From the NCBI GenBank assembly GCA_965214085.1, contig OZ243937.1, positions 1,488,001 to 1,552,000 on the forward strand: a stretch of 64,000 nucleotides of DNA, in the 5' to 3' direction. This DNA is from UBA6055 sp965214085 (GTDB lineage: Bacteria > Chloroflexota > Anaerolineae > Aggregatilineales > Phototrophicaceae). The notes beneath the pieces are model-generated. The model was not told where the DNA came from, ran no database searches, and was given only the letters and a program-made list of their open reading frames with translations. This document shows positions 59,493-64,000 of this stretch, piece by piece. How positions within the stretch are numbered: the stretch's first letter is position 1; every line of letters begins with the position of its first letter. The position numbers and the translations under genes are program-made.

Positions 59493-61139
59493 ATGTCGCG
59501 GCGTCCGAATGTGCTATTCATCATCACGGACGATCAGGGTTACGGTGATGTCGCCTGTCACGGCAACCCGGAACTCAGGACGCCAAACCTCGATCAGATG
59601 GCGCGCGCAAGCGTACAGCTGGACGATCACCATCATGATCCGCTCTGTTCGCCTTCACGGGCGGCGCTTTTGACCGGTCAGTACGCCGCGCGCAACGGCG
59701 TCTGGCACGTGATACAGGGCCGCCACCTGCTGCATCCGTACGCGCTTACCATGGCCGATCACTTCTCAGCCCGTGGCTATCGCACAGCGATGTTCGGCAA
59801 ATGGCACCTGGGCGACAATTATCCCTTCGCCCCGCAATATCGCGGCTTTGACGAAGCGCTCTGCCACAAGGGCGGCGGAGTGGGCGAGCTGCCTGATTAC
59901 TGGGGCAACAGCTACTTTGACGACACTTATTTTCACAATGGCGAGCCAATGCCCTGCGCTGGCTACTGCACCGATGTCTTCTTCGCCGCGGCTGCGGATT
60001 TCATCAGCGAGCCGGAAGCCGCGCCCTTCTGTGTCTATCTGGCGACAAACGCCATGCACGCGCCCTTCCGGGTCGCCGACAGTTACGCCGCGCCCTATCT
60101 TGAACAGGGCATTCCGGAGCAGCGCGCGAATTTCTACGGCATGATCGCCAACTTCGACGAGAATCTCGGCCGGCTGTTTCAGCGACTTGAAGACCTAGGC
60201 ATGTCCGAAAACACGATAGTCGTTTTCACATCCGACCACGGAACGGCTGCCGGCTTCGACGCGGCAACCGGCGAGGGTTACAATGCGGGCATGCGCGGCG
60301 TCAAAGGCTCGGTTTACGAGGGCGGCCATCGCGTCAGCTTCTTCGTGCGCTGGCCAGGCGAGTTGCCGGCCGAGCGCAGAATCTCACAGCCGACCGCGCA
60401 TATCGACGTCCTGCCAACTTTGCTCGACCTCTGCGGTATCCGCGCCGAAAATGCCGCCGAATTGGACGGCATAAGTTTGGCGCCGCTTTTGCGTGGCGAA
60501 GTTGATGAATTGCCCGAGCGCGCTATCGTCATCCAATTGCAGCCTGATGTGCCGCAAAAGTGGCATCATACTGCGCTAATTCAGGGGCGCTGGCGGCTTA
60601 TCAACGGCGAGGAACTCTATGACGTGGAAAGCGACCCGGGGCAAACTCGGGATCTGGCTGCCGAGTCACGCGACATCGTTGACGGCTTAAGCCTGGAATA
60701 TGACAGTTGGTGGCAGGGCATGCAAGACGCCTGCGCTCAAACGGTGGCGATTCCTGTCGGCAGCGAACACGAGAACCCGACGATATTGTCGGCGCGCGAT
60801 TGGCATCCCACGAGTGGACGAGTGCCTTGGATGCAAACATGGATTGACGACCCCGCCTACGACGCCACGGGCTATTGGATGATAGACGCGCGCGCCGCGG
60901 GGACGTACCAGATCGAACTGCGCGCGCATCCGCGGGAAGCCGATTTGCCGATGGGCGTCATTGCGGCGTCGCTTCGGATTGGCGCTAGCGAGTATTCGCA
61001 GCCATGCCTGGAGACGGATGCCATGGCGGGATTTACAGTTGAATTGAGCGCCGGCGTCATATCGCTTAGTTCGCTGCTGGTTGACGCCGCCGGACAACGC
61101 GAGCGCGGCGCCTACTATGTTTATATTTTTAAGCGCTAG
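59493..61139 (+). CDS. S1-family sulfatase (formylglycine-dependent)
   Basis: This 548-residue enzyme hydrolyses sulfate esters. The modification motif CSPSRAALLTG (Cys52) is the type converted to formylglycine. Metal and catalytic residues are visible: Asp13-Asp14 (ITDDQGYGD), Lys103/His105 (GKWHLG) and Asp248-His249 (SDHG). The start ATG 59493 (MSRRPNVLFI) matches the family N-terminus; the frame runs further upstream into the GH117 gene but that part is not homologous. No signal peptide is evident, so it would desulfate imported oligosaccharides in the cytoplasm. The C-terminal 120 residues form an extra beta-rich domain. It is 25 bases after GH117. A formylglycine-generating enzyme is not in the window. 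Confidence 0.93.
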   Translation: MSRRPNVLFIITDDQGYGDVACHGNPELRTPNLDQMARASVQLDDHHHDPLCSPSRAALLTGQYAARNGVWHVIQGRHLLHPYALTMADHFSARGYRTAMFGKWHLGDNYPFAPQYRGFDEALCHKGGGVGELPDYWGNSYFDDTYFHNGEPMPCAGYCTDVFFAAAADFISEPEAAPFCVYLATNAMHAPFRVADSYAAPYLEQGIPEQRANFYGMIANFDENLGRLFQRLEDLGMSENTIVVFTSDHGTAAGFDAATGEGYNAGMRGVKGSVYEGGHRVSFFVRWPGELPAERRISQPTAHIDVLPTLLDLCGIRAENAAELDGISLAPLLRGEVDELPERAIVIQLQPDVPQKWHHTALIQGRWRLINGEELYDVESDPGQTRDLAAESRDIVDGLSLEYDSWWQGMQDACAQTVAIPVGSEHENPTILSARDWHPTSGRVPWMQTWIDDPAYDATGYWMIDARAAGTYQIELRAHPREADLPMGVIAASLRIGASEYSQPCLETDAMAGFTVELSAGVISLSSLLVDAAGQRERGAYYVYIFKR

Positions 61140-61160
61140 GAAGGCCGGGGAGCGATTCTG

Positions 61161-62951
61161 ATGGCATTAAAGCGATCTGACGTATTGATTACGCGCCCAT
61201 GCGGCATGGATGTTTATCGCCGCTATCGCGCCACCGGGCTGGGCTGGGGCTTCTTGCCCGAGCCGGACCGGCGCGGTTTGCCGCCTGACGAAGAGATGAT
61301 GCGCGATGTCGATGAGGCGCATCGCTGCGGCGTCAAGTTCCAGGGGCGCGTTGAGCTTGATGCCGATTGGATGGGCATGATCGACTACGACTCCAACTTC
61401 ATGGAGTCAACCGTGCGCGATCTGAACAACCAGCCGGCCGTGACCTGGTGGGTACATACTTACAAAGGCCATCCCTCGTACCACTTCTGCACCAACGCGC
61501 CCGCTTACCGGCGCTATCTCATGTACCAACTGCGGCGGGTGATGGAGGCGGGCACGGACTGGCTGATGATCGACTCCGCCATTCCCACCATCGGGGCGCT
61601 CAACGCGCGCTACGGCGGCTGCTTCTGCCTGCACTGTATGGCCGGCTTCCGCGACTATCTCAAGGAAGAACTTGATTCATCAGCGCTTGAATTGCTTCAG
61701 ATTGACGACCTGGCCTCATTTGACTATCAAGAGTATCTCTTGTCCTTGGGCTACCACGATGAGCGTTATCGCGCCGAGATACTTGCCTTCCCGCCGACGA
61801 TTCCGCTGGCGCAGGAGTACTTCAATTATCAGTGGCGCGAGGTCAACGCGCTGTTTCGGGAATTCAAACGGTATGCGCAAGAATTTGGCGAGAATGTGCC
61901 CATGAGTTCCAATTCGCCCTATTACTGGGCGGAATTCATGTATGCCGTGGATGCGCAGGACTTTTATACCAACGAAATGGAATATCGGCCGCCGGAAGAA
62001 GAGATTTTGCCCTCCGAGCCGATATACACTTTTAAGCTCGCGGACGCGCTGGGTAAGCTGGTGGCGATAACCGGCGTGCCCAGCGCCTTTGAACCCTACC
62101 GCCTGCGCGACCGTCCGGGGCATATTCGGCTCTGGATTGCGCAGGCCTACGCGCACGGGCATGTCTTTATGGCGCCGGACAAAATGTGGACGCGCCGCAT
62201 CGCCGGCCAGCCCGACCGCTGGTATCACAGCAAGCCCGGCGATTACGAAGACCTGTATCACTTTGCGCGCGATTATCCGGACTTGTTCGACGGCTACGAG
62301 TCTCTAGCCTCTGTCGCGTTGATCTTCAGCAACAACGCGGTTCGTCAGTACCTTGGCGAGCGACTGAGCAGCGGGCATCTCGGCGGCCAAAATCGCAGCG
62401 CGCCCAAGACCGATTTAGTGCGCGCCTGTCTTGCGCTCAGCGCGGCCAATGTGCCTTACCGCATCATTGTCGCCGGCGACGACTGGATCGACGACCGCTT
62501 GCTTGACAGTGACTTGTCTGAGTTTGGCGCTGTCGTCCGCTTTGAACCCTCGCATTTGAGCGCGGAACAAGAGGCAAAGCTCGCCAACTCTGCCCGACGA
62601 CTCTTGACCTGGTCGGGCGCTGACGATTTGATCTCAAGCGTAGGGCAGGATATTAAAGTCGCCGGCGCCACGAATCTGTCGGTGTTGCCTCGATGCCAGC
62701 CAAATAATGCGGATTCGCCCTTAATCTGCCACTTGCTCAACAGCAACTACGATCCACAGACCGACAGCTACCACGTTCAGAATGAGGTGATACTGACCAT
62801 CGGGGCGGGTATGCTGGGCAGAGACTATACAGCGGCGACGCTTTACGCGCCGGGTCAAGCGCCTGTTTCGGTCGATTGCCGCGCGAGCGCTGGAGCCGCC
62901 ACGATAACCATTCCCACCTTGGGTATGTGGGCCATTCTGAAGTTGGAGTGA
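61161..62951 (+). CDS. TIM-barrel glycoside hydrolase-like protein (GH42-like clan, family uncertain)
   Basis: This is a 596-residue protein. The N-terminal barrel region has AHRCGVKFQGRVELDADW and WLMIDSAIPTIGALNARYGG. A cysteine-containing GGCFCLHCMAGFRDYLKEEL follows and recalls the CxC..C...F..WL segment of GH42 beta-galactosidases. A middle domain (about 380-500) looks like a trimerisation or flavodoxin-like domain. A small beta domain ends with IPTLGMWAILKLE. I cannot name the catalytic acids with confidence; the Asp in LMIDSA and the Glu in YTNEMEYRPPEEE are candidates. It follows the sulfatase by 21 bases with GGGGAG before the ATG, so it belongs to the same operon and probably acts on the desulfated sugar. 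Confidence 0.7.
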   Translation: MALKRSDVLITRPCGMDVYRRYRATGLGWGFLPEPDRRGLPPDEEMMRDVDEAHRCGVKFQGRVELDADWMGMIDYDSNFMESTVRDLNNQPAVTWWVHTYKGHPSYHFCTNAPAYRRYLMYQLRRVMEAGTDWLMIDSAIPTIGALNARYGGCFCLHCMAGFRDYLKEELDSSALELLQIDDLASFDYQEYLLSLGYHDERYRAEILAFPPTIPLAQEYFNYQWREVNALFREFKRYAQEFGENVPMSSNSPYYWAEFMYAVDAQDFYTNEMEYRPPEEEILPSEPIYTFKLADALGKLVAITGVPSAFEPYRLRDRPGHIRLWIAQAYAHGHVFMAPDKMWTRRIAGQPDRWYHSKPGDYEDLYHFARDYPDLFDGYESLASVALIFSNNAVRQYLGERLSSGHLGGQNRSAPKTDLVRACLALSAANVPYRIIVAGDDWIDDRLLDSDLSEFGAVVRFEPSHLSAEQEAKLANSARRLLTWSGADDLISSVGQDIKVAGATNLSVLPRCQPNNADSPLICHLLNSNYDPQTDSYHVQNEVILTIGAGMLGRDYTAATLYAPGQAPVSVDCRASAGAATITIPTLGMWAILKLE

Positions 62952-62954
62952 GGC

Positions 62955-63314
62955 TTACGCAAAGCCGCTTGTCGTCCAGCGTTCGCGAATCGCAGTCAAC
63001 TGAGACAGCATTTGTTCACGAGCCCAGTCATCTTCAAAGAAACTGCAATGCTCGAAGAAGCGATACAGGTCATCAAGCCGCGCCAGGAGCTCGTCATTTG
63101 TGACTTCAGCCGGGCCGGCGCTGAAGATTCGTCGCCGTAAGGGCGGGGCGAGCCATTCAGGGGGCGGCGCGCTGGTCTCGAGGATGTGCTCGCTCGCTCG
63201 GAAATAACGCGTAATGGCTGTCTCTGCCGCGCGATTCGTCGTCCACAGGATGACGCGGACGAGCATGAACGCGCCTAGCAAAGACGCCAGCACGAAAGCC
63301 GCCAGCAAATCCAT
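62955..63314 (-). CDS. Small single-helix membrane protein
   Basis: This is a 119-residue protein with one N-terminal membrane helix (AAFVLASLLGAFMLVRVIL) and a cytoplasmic helical part with Trp/Phe-rich DLYRFFEHCSFFEDDWAREQ. I recognise no family. Its ATG overlaps the stop of the upstream ABC ATPase (TGATG), so the two are coupled, and it may be an accessory of that importer. It converges on the glycosidase-like gene 3 bases away. Confidence 0.65.
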   Translation of the reverse strand: MDLLAAFVLASLLGAFMLVRVILWTTNRAAETAITRYFRASEHILETSAPPPEWLAPPLRRRIFSAGPAEVTNDELLARLDDLYRFFEHCSFFEDDWAREQMLSQLTAIRERWTTSGFA

Positions 63315-64000
63315 CAGTCGTCCTGGTCAACCCCGCGCAATTCCAATTCCTCGGCGAAATGGCAGGCGGCGAAGTGCCCGGGCGTCACCTCACTCCACTC
63401 AGGCGTTTCAGCGGCGCAGATATCCTGGGCATAGCGACAGCGCGGGTGGAAATAGCAACCGCTGGGCGGATCAGCCGGATTGGCCACTTCTCCCGGCAAG
63501 ATGATACGATCCATCTTGATTTCCGGATCTGTGTTGGGCACGGCTGATAGCAGCGCCTCTGTATATGGATGCTTGGGATCGCTGAAAAGGGACTCGGTGT
63601 CGGCCATTTCCACCAGCTGGCCCACGTACATGACGCCGACGCGATCCGCAATATGCTCAACGACTGAGAGGTCATGCGCGATGAAGAGGAAGGTCAGATT
63701 AAATTCTTCTTGCAGGTCTTCCAGCAAATTGAGAATCTGCGCTTGAATCGACACGTCCAGCGCGGAAACCGCTTCATCGCAGACGATTAGACGCGGGTTC
63801 GGCGCCAGCGAACGGGCGATGCCGATGCGTTGTCGCTGCCCGCCGGAAAAGGCGTGCGGATAACGGTTGAGGTGCTGGATATCCAAGCCGACCACGTCCA
63901 TGAGCTCGCGTACGCGGTCCTGGATAGCGCGCGAATCGGCGAGTAATTTATTGTTGCGGATCGGCTCGGCGATGATATCCAGCACAGACATGCGCGGATC
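63314..64000 (-). CDS. ABC importer ATPase, DppF/OppF type (N-terminus beyond window)
   Basis: The visible 228 or so residues cover the second part of an oligopeptide/oligosaccharide importer ATPase. They include the signature FSGGQRQRIGIARSLA, Walker B LIVCDEAVSALDVSIQAQ, the H-loop FLFIAHDLSVVEHIADR, and the family-specific C-terminal Cys cluster PSGCYFHPRCRYAQDICAAE. Frame continues upstream (DPRMSVLDII) to the edge, so Walker A lies outside. It is placed minus-strand, 9 kb from the DppB/DppC pair. It probably completes the same importer together with a DppD-type ATPase expected further to the right. Confidence 0.93.
   Translation of the reverse strand, partial: DPRMSVLDIIAEPIRNNKLLADSRAIQDRVRELMDVVGLDIQHLNRYPHAFSGGQRQRIGIARSLAPNPRLIVCDEAVSALDVSIQAQILNLLEDLQEEFNLTFLFIAHDLSVVEHIADRVGVMYVGQLVEMADTESLFSDPKHPYTEALLSAVPNTDPEIKMDRIILPGEVANPADPPSGCYFHPRCRYAQDICAAETPEWSEVTPGHFAACHFAEELELRGVDQDD

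Noticed and set aside
58250..59527. Minus-strand open frame of 425 codons over the GH117 gene
   Set aside because: It lies opposite a motif-complete GH117 gene and parts of its neighbours; no recognisable motif of its own.

Overview
The window most likely comes from a member of the Chloroflexota (Anaerolineae-like). This rests on protein families rather than any rRNA. Giant polytopic proteins of the TIGR03663 type (1514-5464) and DUF2298 type (8847-11567 and the C-terminal half of 11564-17440) are known mainly from Chloroflexota and archaea. nusA, rplY, gyrA, birA and a tRNA-Gly mark it as bacterial chromosome. GC is moderately high by eye. Genes for galactan breakdown and sulfatase action suggest a marine or algal-matter-feeding lifestyle, which is inference.

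Layout. (1) 1-21.5 kb, all on the minus strand: truncated nusA, then a surface-glycan block. It holds a GT4 glycosyltransferase, four large GT-C/PMT-like membrane proteins (one fused to a DUF2298 module, one to an NHL beta-propeller), a stand-alone DUF2298 protein, and an ECF sigma factor with a probable membrane anti-sigma partner. (2) 21.7-29.8 kb, housekeeping: tRNA-Gly(CCC), ribosomal protein L25/Ctc, GyrA, a small membrane protein, an anchored protein of unknown function coupled to BirA, and a HIT hydrolase. (3) 29.8-42.6 kb: two more GT-C-like membrane proteins, a heterodimeric ABC exporter, a double-HTH regulator and an oversized APC-type transporter. (4) 43-64 kb: a carbohydrate-utilisation locus.

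The utilisation locus is the most notable part. It has four GH117-type five-bladed propeller modules in three genes, one gene being a tandem GH117-GH117 fusion. With them are an S1 sulfatase, a TIM-barrel glycosidase-like protein, a GMC oxidoreductase, a KduD-like SDR, a Zn alcohol dehydrogenase, a mandelate-racemase-subgroup enolase-superfamily enzyme, a DppB/DppC/SBP_bac_5/ATPase importer and a GntR/FCD regulator. A palindrome ATTGTNNACAAT stands in three promoter regions of this locus and is probably the GntR operator. The simplest model is uptake and breakdown of (sulfated) red-algal galactan oligosaccharides. Anhydro-galactose would be released by GH117, carried through an anhydrogalactonate cycloisomerase-type step, and converted by KduD-like chemistry toward 2-keto-3-deoxygluconate.

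Dispersed through the intergenic gaps are two families of non-autonomous inverted-repeat elements. Family A has ends CAGGGCAATCGCATCAA. Family B has ends GGTAGTGTATCGAATTCGG / GGATACAT and shows 9-bp target duplications. Three B copies carry an A-like element inserted at the same point, and a fourth copy preserves the empty site. No transposase is present in the window.
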